A stretch of 64,000 nt of DNA from Rufibacter sp. LB8 (GCF_014876185.1 NZ_JADALJ010000001.1:2957501-3021500), one strand, 5' to 3'; shown: positions 25,455-33,754, counted from the stretch's first letter. Numbers and translations are program-made. The notes: generated by a model not told the origin, from the sequence alone.

Positions 25455-26213
25455 ATGCGCCGCCAACGCCTTACAATTTCTGTCCCCAAACCTTGTGCTG
25501 CTCCCTGGTCTTTGATGACTCCCGATGCACAAGGCCGCTTCTGCCATTCCTGCGCCACCACCGTGGTGGACTTTACTAAAATGACCGATGGGGAAGTGGT
25601 GGCTTGGCTTTCTAAAGCAACTGACCGCACTTGTGGCCGGTTTAGAAAAGACCAGATTGATAAAAACTTGCGCCCGGTTTCTAATAGAACCAAATCATTT
25701 ACCTGGTCAACGGCCTTATTCAGCTTAGTAGCTTGGTTACAGGTAGAACCCGCACAGGCTCAGAAAGAAATTCATAAATACGTGCATGAACTGCCGGTTC
25801 AGCCAGTAGTTCCGGCAGCGCCCATGAAAGAACTTCCTACGTTAGCTCCTGTTCCCTCCACTAACCCCAGGCTGCTCAAAGGCGTGGTGCAGAAACTAGG
25901 CTCCAAAGACAATCTTCCCGGCGTGACCGTCATGCTAAAAGGCACCGATATAGCCACAGCCACTGACAAAAACGGGCGCTTTGAACTTGCTATACCTAAG
26001 AACCTACCACTGCAGGAACAAGTGGTGGTTTTTGCTTATATCGGCTTAATACCTCAGGAAAAAAGATTAGTTGATTTGCAAAAGCAAGCATATCCAATTA
26101 TCTCCATGCAAGTTGACAACCGTATGATTATAGGGGAAGTGATAGTAACAGGTTTTGGCAATCCTCCTTCACCCAAAGGTTTTTTTCAAAAGCTGAAAAA
26201 TTTATTTCGCTAA
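25455..26213 (+). CDS. Cys-motif N-terminus + TM + carboxypeptidase-regulatory-like protein, copy A
   Basis: The 252-residue protein has three parts. Residues 1-75 hold a conserved Cys pattern (KPCAAPW, GRFCHSCATTVVDFT, RTCGRF) that could bind a metal. A hydrophobic segment ending in AQAQ is at about 80-100. Residues ~140-225 look like a carboxypeptidase regulatory/CNA_B-type beta-sandwich (GVTVMLKGTDIATATDKNGRFEL). It ends in FFQKLKNLFR, a tail shared with the next gene. I know the N-terminal motif from many Bacteroidota proteins, with no function assigned. It forms a tandem pair with 26261-27004. Confidence 0.75.
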   Translation: MRRQRLTISVPKPCAAPWSLMTPDAQGRFCHSCATTVVDFTKMTDGEVVAWLSKATDRTCGRFRKDQIDKNLRPVSNRTKSFTWSTALFSLVAWLQVEPAQAQKEIHKYVHELPVQPVVPAAPMKELPTLAPVPSTNPRLLKGVVQKLGSKDNLPGVTVMLKGTDIATATDKNGRFELAIPKNLPLQEQVVVFAYIGLIPQEKRLVDLQKQAYPIISMQVDNRMIIGEVIVTGFGNPPSPKGFFQKLKNLFR

Positions 26214-26215
26214 AC

Positions 26216-26255
26216 CCGTTTTTGCCTTCATTTCCCAAAACGAGCCCCAAAACAG
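26216..26255. repeat. 40-bp intergenic palindrome, copy 14
   Basis: Fills the whole gap between the two tandem genes: its end is 2 bp after one stop codon and 5 bp before the next start codon. Centre TTTCCCAAAA. Confidence 0.85.
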
Positions 26256-26260
26256 AAACT

Positions 26261-27004
26261 GTGTTCAAAAGCCGCCTTACTGTCACCGTCCCCAAACCTT
26301 GCCAAGAAAATTGGCAGACCATGACGCCTGTGCAGCAGGGAAGATTCTGCGGAAGTTGCCAGAAAACCGTGGTGGACTTTACGGAAAAGTCTGATGCGGA
26401 GGTAGTGAAATGGCTTTCTGCGCAAAAAGGCGAGACCTGCGGGAAATTTCATGATTCCCAATTAAACCGAGGCCTATCCCAGACCTGGGGAAAACCCAAA
26501 ACGTGGGCCTTTCGCGCTTTATTGATTGGGGCTGTATCTTTTTTCACCGCGAAATCAGCCGCGGCGCAGCAACAAAAGCCACTCAAAGAAGACATTGAAC
26601 TACTCCCCTCCAGAAATTTTTCAGCGTCCCTCGCCACTTCGGTTCCTAACAGCCAATATGTGAGCGGAATGGTTTTGGCTCAGGCTCCTGGCCAAAAGAC
26701 AGTGATTACTGTCAGGCTCAATGATTCACTGGAAACCCAGGCAGATGCTGAAGGGCGTTTTGCTATTCCAATTCCCAAATCAATTCCGCAGGAAAAACAA
26801 TGGCTGGTGATTTCGGCTATAGGATTTAAAACGCAGCGGCACCGGCTTTCAGAACTTATGGAGAAGCAGCCCATTCAGATAGCGATGGTGTCTGAAGCCT
26901 TTAGGATTGAAGGTTTACAAGGAAGACTTGGCGGTCTGGTTGCGATATATCCTTGGTACTCTTATTACGGCATGAAACAGCGCCTCAGAAACCTCTTCCG
27001 CTAA
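26261..27004 (+). CDS. Cys-motif N-terminus + TM + carboxypeptidase-regulatory-like protein, copy B
   Basis: Paralogue of the preceding gene with the same layout: KPCQENW, GRFCGSCQKTVVDFT and ETCGKF in residues ~10-60, a hydrophobic segment ending AAAQQQ (near 85-105), and a beta-sandwich-like part with LETQADAEGRFAIPIPKSIP. It ends in KQRLRNLFR. The start is taken as GTG at 26261 because this gives MFKSRLTVTVPKPC, aligned with MRRQRLTISVPKPC of copy A; an earlier in-frame TTG at 26222 lies inside the palindrome. The C-terminal half has diverged more than the N-terminal half. Confidence 0.72.
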   Translation: MFKSRLTVTVPKPCQENWQTMTPVQQGRFCGSCQKTVVDFTEKSDAEVVKWLSAQKGETCGKFHDSQLNRGLSQTWGKPKTWAFRALLIGAVSFFTAKSAAAQQQKPLKEDIELLPSRNFSASLATSVPNSQYVSGMVLAQAPGQKTVITVRLNDSLETQADAEGRFAIPIPKSIPQEKQWLVISAIGFKTQRHRLSELMEKQPIQIAMVSEAFRIEGLQGRLGGLVAIYPWYSYYGMKQRLRNLFR

Positions 27005-27006
27005 TT

Positions 27007-27046
27007 GCGTTTTTGGCTTCATTTCTCAAAACGAGCCCCAAAACAG
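27007..27046. repeat. 40-bp intergenic palindrome, copy 15
   Basis: Starts 2 bp after the stop codon of copy B gene. Centre TTTCTCAAAA. Confidence 0.85.
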
Positions 27047-27112
27047 AGAACTGAGCCTGATAGCAAAGGCTCCAACACAAGATTGTTTTTTAGTTCACCA
27101 CAAAAATTAGGT

Positions 27113-27239
27113 TGTAGGGGCATATCGCATACGCCCTGCGCATTGCTTAACTATTCTGCTTTATCCTTTTCGGCCTTATCGCTGAGCAAGGTACATGAAG
27201 GCCGCCAGCGCCATCGGGCGTATGCAATACGCCCCTACA
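27113..27239. repeat. 127-bp inverted-repeat element (MITE-like)
   Basis: The ends are inverted copies: left TGTAGGGGCATATCGCATAC, right arm complementary with two C/T-type differences over about 24 bp. The interior (~80 bp) has no frame. It lies between two palindromes in the 296-bp gap before the kinase gene. Confidence 0.65.
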
Positions 27240-27257
27240 TTTACCTGAAATGCCCTT

Positions 27258-27297
27258 CCGTTTTCAGCTTCATTTCTCAAAACGAGCCCAAAAACGC
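27258..27297. repeat. 40-bp intergenic palindrome, copy 16
   Basis: Ends 3 bp from the stop codon of the minus-strand histidine kinase gene. Confidence 0.85.
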
Positions 27298-27300
27298 GAA

Positions 27301-28494
27301 TTACTTATTCAACACCAACCTGAACGTAGTCCCCTTCCCTACCTCAGAAGCTCGCACGTACAATCTGCCTTGGTGGTAGTTCTCAATAATGCGCCTTGCC
27401 AAAGCTAAGCCCAAACCCCAGCCGCGTTTTTTGGTGGTATAGCCGGGTAAGAAGACTTCCTCCTGCTTTGATTTGGGAATGCCTTTGCCGGTGTCTTGAA
27501 TATCCAGGGCAATGGCGCCTTTGGTGTTGGACTTGGTGAGCCTGAGCGTGATGCTGCCCTTCCCTTCCATGGCGTCTACGGCGTTTTTGCAGATGTTCTC
27601 AATCACCCATTCAAACAGCGGGATGTTCACTTTGGCGGTAGTCTCGGGGTCAAATTCGGTCTCCACGTAAAACGCCACTTTCTGCGAGACGCGGTTGCGC
27701 AGGTAACCGATGGCGTTTTCTACCACGCGCAGCAGCGGCTCGTCTTTGAGCACCGGCACAGACCCGATGTTGGAGAACCGTTCGGTGATGATTTCCAGCC
27801 GACGCACGTCTTTGCCAAGTTCCTCCACAATGGGTTCGTTCTCAAAACGGGGGCTGGCCTTCAGGTATTCGTACCACGCCATCAAGGACGAAAGCGGCGT
27901 GCCCAGCTGGTGGGCGGTTTCTTTGGCCAGACCCACCCATACGCGGTTCTGCTCGGCCTTCCGCGAATAACTGAACGCGTAGTAGGCAATCAAAGAAAGG
28001 CAGGCAATGACGGTGAGCTGCACATAAGGGTAATAGCGCAACTGGGTGAGCAACTCAGAGTCTTTGTAGAAAATATAATTCCTGAAATCGTCTTGGTAGG
28101 CCACCACAATGGGCTTGTGCTGGGTTTTCATCTTGGCCACCTCGCGCTGAAGCAGGGCTTTTTTGCGCGTTTCTGAAATTTTTTCTGGGATGGTGAGGTT
28201 CTTATAGGCGAGCACGTTCTCCTGTTCATCGGTGAGAATCACGGGCACCGACCGGTTGGCGTCAATGATTTCCTCCTGCACAAAGACCAGGTTGTCTGAG
28301 TCAATTTCGGCGTTGCCCATGTACCGAAGACCCTTGGCGTAGAGGTCAATGAGCTGCTGCTCGCGCTCAGAGAGCTTGGCCACCAGTAAGTTGGTATAAA
28401 TCACGGTGGCGCCGCCAATCACCAGCGCCACCACAATGATGAGGAGCTTGAGCCGTGACTTTTTAGAATAGATGGATTTTGGAATCATGTACAC
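27301..28494 (-). CDS. Membrane sensor histidine kinase
   Basis: The 397-residue protein has an N-terminal TM (about 16-38), an extracytoplasmic sensor of ~115 residues, a second TM (about 155-176), then the kinase core. The phospho-acceptor is H195 (KETAHQLGTPLSSL), followed by the N box NICKNAVDAM, the G1 box DTGKGIP and the G2 box GWGLGLALARRI. It lacks a separate HAMP or receiver domain. No response regulator gene is adjacent, so the partner is elsewhere. The signal is unknown. Confidence 0.9.
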   Translation of the reverse strand: MYMIPKSIYSKKSRLKLLIIVVALVIGGATVIYTNLLVAKLSEREQQLIDLYAKGLRYMGNAEIDSDNLVFVQEEIIDANRSVPVILTDEQENVLAYKNLTIPEKISETRKKALLQREVAKMKTQHKPIVVAYQDDFRNYIFYKDSELLTQLRYYPYVQLTVIACLSLIAYYAFSYSRKAEQNRVWVGLAKETAHQLGTPLSSLMAWYEYLKASPRFENEPIVEELGKDVRRLEIITERFSNIGSVPVLKDEPLLRVVENAIGYLRNRVSQKVAFYVETEFDPETTAKVNIPLFEWVIENICKNAVDAMEGKGSITLRLTKSNTKGAIALDIQDTGKGIPKSKQEEVFLPGYTTKKRGWGLGLALARRIIENYHQGRLYVRASEVGKGTTFRLVLNK

Positions 28495-28634
28495 TACTAA
28501 CGCAAACGCCCTTTCAGTATGCCTTTGGGGCCGCTCGGCTAAGATAACGCAGTAAACTGGGTTTCTGATTAATTTAGAATGCGAATAAATAAAACAAAAG
28601 AGGCGACATCCTTCTTTTTTACATGATACAAGCG

Positions 28635-28642
28635 TAATTTTG
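28635..28642 (+). promoter_or_regulatory. Probable -7 element TAATTTTG of hemA
   Basis: Matches TAnnTTTG, 22 bp before the ATG at 28665, giving a leader of roughly 15 nt. No clear -33 TTG is visible. Confidence 0.5.
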
Positions 28643-28664
28643 CAAGCTAGTTTAAAACTGCCGT

Positions 28665-29939
28665 ATGCTTCACAACTTTAGAGCCGTCAGTCTTTCTTAT
28701 AAAAAGGCTCCCTTAGACATAAGAGAGCTAATTGCTTTAGATGAAAATTCCTGTCGGCAGTTTCTGCAGACGTTAAAGGGTTTCATTCAGGCAACTGACC
28801 TCCTCGTACTCTCTACGTGCAACCGCACGGAAGTTTATTATACCTCAGACGCTGACTACAGCCATGAGATAGTGAAACTGTTGGGTATCACCAAGGGCAT
28901 GACCAACATTGCCCAATACCTGGACTATTTCACCATCATCAATGAGCACCAAGACGCGGTGCAGCACCTGTTCAACGTGGCCATGGGCCTAGATGCGCAG
29001 GTGGTAGGCGACATGCAGATCTCTAACCAGGTGAAACAGGCTTACCAGTGGGCCGTGGACTCTGAGGCCGCCGGCCCTTTTCTGCACCGTTTGCTGCACA
29101 CCATTTTCTTCACCAACAAGCGCGTAGTACAGGAAACCGCCTTCAGAGACGGCGCCGCCTCTACGTCTTACGCCGCTCTGGAACTGGTAGACAGCCTGGT
29201 TGCCGATATTGCCGAGCCAAAAATCTTAGTGGTAGGCCTGGGCGAAATTGGGGCCGATGTCTGCCGTCACTTGAAAGACTCAGACTACACCCACGTTAAA
29301 ATCTCTAACCGCACCCAAGCCAAAGCCCAAATCTTAGCCGATGAATGCGGCCTGGACGTGGTACCTTTTGAGGAACTGGTAGAAGCCCTGAAAGAAGCCG
29401 ATGTGGTGATTTCCTCCGTGGCCCGCGACCAGCCGTTCTTCACCAAAGAGATGGTGAGTCGCCTGAACGTACTCACCTACAAGTTCTTCATTGACCTGAG
29501 CGTACCCCGCAGCGTGGAGCCAGATATTGAGCAGATTCCGGGTGTGCTGGTCTATAATATTGATACCATCCAAAACAAAGCCTCTGAAGCCCTGCAACGC
29601 CGCATTGAAGCCGTGCCGCAGGTAAAGCAGATTATCTCTGAGTCCATCGCCTCGTTTGAGGACTGGAGCAAAGAGATGAACGTGTCGCCCACTATCCAGA
29701 AACTGAAGAACGCCTTAGAAAGCATTCGGCAGGAAGAGATGGCCCGCTACATGAAGAAACTCTCCGCCGAGGAAGCCAAGCACATGGATGACATCACCAA
29801 GTCCATGATGCAGAAAATCATCAAACTGCCCGTACTCCAACTTAAAGCCGCCTGCAAACGCGGGGAGGCCGAAACCCTGATTGACGTGCTCACCGATTTG
29901 TTTGACCTGGAAAAGCAGTCTGCTGAGGCGCACGCCTAA
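28665..29939 (+). CDS. hemA: Glutamyl-tRNA reductase
   Basis: The 424-residue enzyme makes glutamate-1-semialdehyde from Glu-tRNA, first step of haem synthesis by the C5 route. The catalytic cysteine is C52 in STCNRTEVYY. The NADPH-binding domain begins at VVGLGEIGADV (near residue 189), and the C-terminal helical dimerisation domain follows residue ~310. It is monocistronic, with its own terminator; no other hem gene is adjacent. Confidence 0.95.
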   Translation: MLHNFRAVSLSYKKAPLDIRELIALDENSCRQFLQTLKGFIQATDLLVLSTCNRTEVYYTSDADYSHEIVKLLGITKGMTNIAQYLDYFTIINEHQDAVQHLFNVAMGLDAQVVGDMQISNQVKQAYQWAVDSEAAGPFLHRLLHTIFFTNKRVVQETAFRDGAASTSYAALELVDSLVADIAEPKILVVGLGEIGADVCRHLKDSDYTHVKISNRTQAKAQILADECGLDVVPFEELVEALKEADVVISSVARDQPFFTKEMVSRLNVLTYKFFIDLSVPRSVEPDIEQIPGVLVYNIDTIQNKASEALQRRIEAVPQVKQIISESIASFEDWSKEMNVSPTIQKLKNALESIRQEEMARYMKKLSAEEAKHMDDITKSMMQKIIKLPVLQLKAACKRGEAETLIDVLTDLFDLEKQSAEAHA

Positions 29940-29963
29940 GATTTTTAATTCGAATTGATATTT

Positions 29964-29998
29964 GAGAGGCATTCCGCAATGGATGCCTCTTTTTTTTA
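29964..29998 (+). terminator. Terminator of hemA
   Basis: GAGGCAT and ATGCCTC pair across a short loop, followed by eight T residues, 27 bp after the stop codon. Confidence 0.88.
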
Positions 29999-30013
29999 AA
30001 CTCGTTCGCTGAT

Positions 30014-30193
30014 TTACGCATTCCTGAGCACGTAGGGACAGGGCTTGACCTGTCCTAAACGGTGGCCGTAGCAGTTGGTTTACTATACAACAAAGCAGAA
30101 AGCGCCCTCAGTAATGTGTGGGCCAGGAACGCCATGATCAGGAATGCGTGCGGACAGGTCAAGCCCTGTCCCTAAGTGCTCAGGAATGCGTAA
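30014..30193. repeat. 180-bp element with 42-bp inverted ends (MITE-like)
   Basis: The first 42 bp (starting TTACGCATTCCTGAGCACGT) and the last 42 bp are inverted copies with a single difference. The ~96-bp interior codes for nothing recognisable and holds a partial third copy of the CAGGAATGCGT end motif (30140-30150). With palindrome copy 17 it fills the 397-bp gap between hemA and the glycosidase gene. Confidence 0.75.
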
Positions 30194-30211
30194 CCATGAG
30201 ACAATCCATCC

Positions 30212-30251
30212 CCATTTTCGGCTTCATTTCTGGAAACGAGCCTGAAAACGG
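30212..30251. repeat. 40-bp intergenic palindrome, copy 17
   Basis: Upstream of the phosphodiester glycosidase gene. Centre TG. Confidence 0.85.
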
Positions 30252-30336
30252 AAATTCCATTGACCCTTCCTCCTATCATTGAAAATCAATAACACCAACT
30301 TCATAAATAATTTCAAGAACCAGCTATCTTGGCAGC

Positions 30337-31290
30337 ATGAAAAAGCTGCTGTTCCTCTGTCTCGCAACCCTAACTGTATTTTCCGCTTCGGCACAAGTCA
30401 CCTGGAAACCTTCTACAGAACATCAGCAAGGCTTGCCCGCTTCTGTGCAGGTTTTTGTGACCACAGACTCCCTGGGTGGCAAGCCGTTCAAAGCCTATTA
30501 CCTGATCGCTGACCTCAAAGACCCTAAGCTGGAAGTACTTACTCGTGTGGGCAATGGCAAGCGCTACACCCCCAAGCAATATTTTGAGCAGGAACCGGGC
30601 AATGTGCTGGCCACGGTGAACACCACGTTTTTCTCCTTCGCAGATAACAGCAACTTGAATTTGGTCATCAATGACGGCAAAGTGCTGGCCGCTCAGGCTC
30701 CCGTCAAACGCAAAAACCCGAAGGGCCAGGACACGCTCACCTTCTACCCTACCACCGGCGCCATCGGGTTTTTCAGGAACCGAAAAGCAGATGTGGCCTG
30801 GGCCTACAACGTGGGCAAGAAAAAGAAAACCATGGAATTGGCCGCGCCTTATAAAACCCGCGCAGCCGATGGCGCTGTCCCAGAACCATCGCCCAAAACG
30901 GTAAAAGGCATGAAACGCTGGAAACCGCGCGTGGCCGTAGGCGGCGGTCCGGTACTGGTGCAGAACGGCAACGAACATATCACCGCCGAAGAGGAAATGC
31001 GCGGCGGCGCTGGGTTCAGAGGGCCGCACCCGCGCACGGTCATGGGCTACACGCCAGACAACAAGTTCATCATTTTAATGGTGGAAGGCCGTAACAAAGG
31101 TATTGCCGAAGGTGCGAGTCTGGACCAATTGGCGCAATTGATGGTGAGCCTGGGTTGCCACGAAGCCCTGAACCTGGACGGCGGTGGCTCTAGTGCGTTG
31201 TATATCAAAGGAAAAGACACAATCAAACCCTCAGACAACGGCAACCAACGACCCGTTCCGGCGGTGCTGGTATTGAAATACAAGGACTAA
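30337..31290 (+). CDS. Secreted phosphodiester glycosidase (NAGPA/DUF2233 family)
   Basis: The 317-residue protein has a signal peptide (MKKLLFLCLATLTVFSASAQ). The NAGPA domain follows, with NTTFFSFADNSNLN near residue 92, RKPRVAVGGGPVLV near 200 and the diagnostic GCHEALNLDGGGSSALY near 272. The family cleaves GlcNAc from phosphodiesters in the lysosomal enzyme of animals; bacterial members probably act on phosphodiester-linked glycans such as polymers in the envelope. The substrate here is inference. A TATCTTGG sequence at 30325-30332 could be the -7 box. Confidence 0.85.
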   Translation: MKKLLFLCLATLTVFSASAQVTWKPSTEHQQGLPASVQVFVTTDSLGGKPFKAYYLIADLKDPKLEVLTRVGNGKRYTPKQYFEQEPGNVLATVNTTFFSFADNSNLNLVINDGKVLAAQAPVKRKNPKGQDTLTFYPTTGAIGFFRNRKADVAWAYNVGKKKKTMELAAPYKTRAADGAVPEPSPKTVKGMKRWKPRVAVGGGPVLVQNGNEHITAEEEMRGGAGFRGPHPRTVMGYTPDNKFIILMVEGRNKGIAEGASLDQLAQLMVSLGCHEALNLDGGGSSALYIKGKDTIKPSDNGNQRPVPAVLVLKYKD

Positions 31291-31307
31291 TCCATCCAAA
31301 GCAATGC

Positions 31308-31347
31308 CTGTTTTCGGCTTCATTTTCAGAAATGAGCCCGAAAACGG
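31308..31347. repeat. 40-bp intergenic palindrome, copy 18
   Basis: 17 bp after the glycosidase stop codon. Centre TTTTCAGAAA. Confidence 0.85.
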
Positions 31348-31396
31348 AAAATTGTAGCGTTAAAAGATTTGCTACAACATGCCCGCCAAAAGTAAA

Positions 31397-31434
31397 AACC
31401 GTTTCTAGCCCTTTACTATAGGCCGGAAACGGTT
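31397..31434 (-). terminator. Terminator of the ArsR-family gene
   Basis: On the minus strand AACCGTTTC and GAAACGGTT pair around a ~17-nt loop and are followed by TTTTTAC. It lies 53 bp after the regulator's stop codon. Confidence 0.75.
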
Positions 31435-31486
31435 CTGGGGGATACTCGTTTGATGTGTATTGACGCGTTGCAATAAAAGAACAGGA

Positions 31487-31795
31487 CTACAGATCGCCGC
31501 AGCACTCTTCCAGACAGTCTATCACATCAATCAGCTTGGGGATGGAGAGGGAATAATAGATTTTGGTGCCCACCTTGAAAGACGAGAGCACGCCCTTGTC
31601 TTTCAGCGTGATCAAATGCTGTGACGCAATGGCTTGAGGCAGATCTAAATACTGATAAATCTCCGTCACGGTCATTTTATCTTCCTTACCCAGAAGATCC
31701 ACGATGGCCAACCTTTTAGGGTGCGCCAATACCTTGAGCATGGACGCCGCCTTATCTATCTTCTTAGATTCCACTCTGGATAATAAACTTTTCAT
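31487..31795 (-). CDS. ArsR-family winged-helix regulator
   Basis: The 102-residue protein is one winged-helix domain: KVLAHPKRLAIVDLLGKEDK (helices 1-2), then EIYQYLDLPQAIASQHLITL (recognition helix) and a wing with SFKVGTKIYYS. The family represses metal or stress genes. The usual Cys metal-binding ELCVCDL motif in the recognition helix is absent, while CLEECCGDL at the very C-terminus offers three Cys. It is alone on its strand with no obvious target gene next to it. Confidence 0.85.
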   Translation of the reverse strand: MKSLLSRVESKKIDKAASMLKVLAHPKRLAIVDLLGKEDKMTVTEIYQYLDLPQAIASQHLITLKDKGVLSSFKVGTKIYYSLSIPKLIDVIDCLEECCGDL

Positions 31796-31892
31796 AAGGA
31801 CACGCTAAAATCTGTACTACATGAGGCGCGCCGCCCGCGCCCTTTAAACCCGCCGGCCACCCCTTTCTTTGCGACTTACCGGAACATTACGT

Positions 31893-31900
31893 TATCTTTA
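31893..31900 (+). promoter_or_regulatory. Possible -7 element TATCTTTA of anmK
   Basis: One mismatch from TAnnTTTG. It ends only 4 bp before the ATG at 31905; if used, the transcript would be almost leaderless. Confidence 0.35.
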
Positions 31901-31904
31901 ACGC

Positions 31905-32978
31905 ATGGCTACTTACCATGTTATAGGCGTAATGTCTGGCACTTCGCTGGACGGAGTGGATCTGGCTTATTGCAGATTTACGTATAATGAAGGGAATTGG
32001 ATATATAAAATACTTAATACTGAAACAGTTCCATATTCAGATATATGGGAACAGCGTCTGGCGGGCCTCACCGAGGTCAGCGCTGTGGAGTTAATTGCCA
32101 CTGACCGGGCCTACGGGCACTATCTGGGCGAACTGGTGAAAGCCTTCACAGACCGCCATAATCTGCAAGTAGATTTTGTGGCCTCGCACGGGCATACCAT
32201 CTTCCACCAGCCGCAACTGCACATCACGTTCCAGGTGGGCAGCGGCGCATACCTGGCCGCTGCCGCCGGTCTGCCCACCGTCTCTGATTTCAGAACGCTA
32301 GATATTGCCCTGGGCGGACAAGGCGCGCCCTTAGTGCCTATCGGAGATAGACTTTTATTCTCTGAGTATGATTTCTGCCTGAACCTGGGCGGTATCTCCA
32401 ACATCTCACAAGAAGGTGCAGACAAGCGCGTGGCCTTTGACATTTCCTGCTGCAACATGCTCCTCAACCCCCTAGCCGAGGAACTGGGCCTGCCCTATGA
32501 CAAGAACGGCGACAACGCCCGAGGCGGTCAGTTTGACCAGACTTTGTTTGACCAACTCAACGGCCCCGCCTATTTCTCAGCGCCTTTCCCCAAATCCATC
32601 GGCAAAGAGTGGGCCGATGAACACAGCCTGCGCACCCTGCAAGAGTCAAAAGCCACCGTGCAAGTCAAACTGCACACGGCCTGCCACCACATGGGCTACC
32701 AGATTGCCCAGGCCATTCAGCAGCACGCCGCCCAGAAGCAAGGCAAAGTGCTGCTCACCGGCGGCGGCGCGTTCAACTCTTTTCTGGTGGAGCAAATCAG
32801 GCATTACCTGGGCCCCAACTTTGAAGTAGTAGTCCCAAAACCCGAACTGGTCAATTTCAAGGAAGCCCTGATCTTCGCATTTCTGGGCGTACTCCGCTGG
32901 CGCCAGGAAACCAACTGCCTCAAAAGCGTGACCGGCGCCCGCCATGACAACTGCGGCGGCGCCATCTACTGGTACTAG
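31905..32978 (+). CDS. anmK: Anhydro-N-acetylmuramic acid kinase
   Basis: The 357-residue kinase phosphorylates and opens 1,6-anhydro-MurNAc in cell-wall recycling, giving MurNAc-6-phosphate. The ATP motif GVMSGTSLDGVDLA is at residues 7-20; the catalytic DKNGDNARGG is near 197-206 and LLTGGGAFNSFLVEQI near 284. Length is usual. No murQ is adjacent. The stop codon TAG (32976-32978) touches a palindrome copy. Confidence 0.94.
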   Translation: MATYHVIGVMSGTSLDGVDLAYCRFTYNEGNWIYKILNTETVPYSDIWEQRLAGLTEVSAVELIATDRAYGHYLGELVKAFTDRHNLQVDFVASHGHTIFHQPQLHITFQVGSGAYLAAAAGLPTVSDFRTLDIALGGQGAPLVPIGDRLLFSEYDFCLNLGGISNISQEGADKRVAFDISCCNMLLNPLAEELGLPYDKNGDNARGGQFDQTLFDQLNGPAYFSAPFPKSIGKEWADEHSLRTLQESKATVQVKLHTACHHMGYQIAQAIQQHAAQKQGKVLLTGGGAFNSFLVEQIRHYLGPNFEVVVPKPELVNFKEALIFAFLGVLRWRQETNCLKSVTGARHDNCGGAIYWY

Positions 32979-33017
32979 CGTTTTCGGGCTCTGTTTTGCA
33001 AATGGAGGCGAAAACAG
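32978..33017. repeat. 40-bp intergenic palindrome, copy 19
   Basis: Begins at the last base of the anmK stop codon. Confidence 0.8.
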
Positions 33018-33069
33018 GAATTAATGGAGACAAACCTAGGTCATGGAGACAGTATGAGGTCTTTTGAGA

Positions 33070-33166
33070 CCACCCCCAGCCCCTCCTAGGACAGGAGGGG
33101 AGTTCTCTGGAATGCGAAGGCAAAAGAGAGCCATGCGTGGGAGACAAGGCGGTGCCTGGTCTCTAC
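33070..33166 (+). repeat. ~97-bp composite repeat, copy 1
   Basis: Runs from CACCCCCAGCCCCTCC through CCCTCCT..AGGAGGGG and TTCTCTGGAATGCGA to GGAGACAAGGCGGTGCCTGG. An inverted, ~90% identical copy is at 55215-55320 and a shorter one at 49141-49223. Confidence 0.75.
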
Positions 33167-33182
33167 AACCTGCAACCGAATT

Positions 33183-33222
33183 CCAGTTTCGCCTCCATTT
33201 TTAATCCAGAGCCCGAAAACGC
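33183..33222. repeat. 40-bp intergenic palindrome, copy 20 (degenerate)
   Basis: Only the right arm (GAGCCCGAAAACG) is well kept. Confidence 0.5.
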
Positions 33223-33657
33223 AATTTACAGTAAGGCTCCCCTCCTGTTTTAGGAGGGGTTGGGGGTGGTCACCTTTTCCAGCCTTTCTATTGAGCGCCT
33301 AAGCAGGTTCCGTCGCAGGCAGGCGGGTGCCGAAGGCGCCAGGAAGCTGGTACAGCGCGAGAGGGGAAGGCGGGGCCTCGCGGCCGTGAGCGCTCGGAGG
33401 CAGGCTATGGAAAGAGCCGTCTTGTGAAACTCAGGATGAAACGGCGGATTGGAAGGGAGGCAAATGGCGTGCACAAAAGCTTCTATAACCGCAGATTGGG
33501 TCGTTGGTGATAACACCAATAACGGCGAAGGAAAAATGCTTGTACACCTCTGAACGTCAAGAAGAAGAAAGCAATAATCTTCGTTAGATTCTTCTACAAG
33601 CTCAGGATGACGTTAGGCTCTCGCCTTAAGAGCGCTTAGAATGACCGTAAAAGAATT

Positions 33658-33697
33658 CCGTTTTCGGGCTTCATATTCCAAATAGAGCCAAAACCAC
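33658..33697. repeat. 40-bp intergenic palindrome, copy 21 (degenerate)
   Basis: Left arm CCGTTTTCGGGCTTC good; right arm decayed. Confidence 0.65.
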
Positions 33698-33754
33698 ACT
33701 TTTCATAAGACAAACCTTTCCGGCGGCAAACCTGCAACAAACAGTTGTTTGTTA

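Noticed and set aside
26222-26260. TTG start for the second tandem protein
   Set aside because: It would encode the palindrome; GTG at 26261 aligns with the start of the paralogue.
33250-33519. Minus-strand frame of 89 codons (CLPSNPPFHPEFHKTALSIA onward)
   Set aside because: It runs across recognised repeats, has no ribosome site and its Arg/Pro/Leu composition looks like an incidental GC-rich frame.
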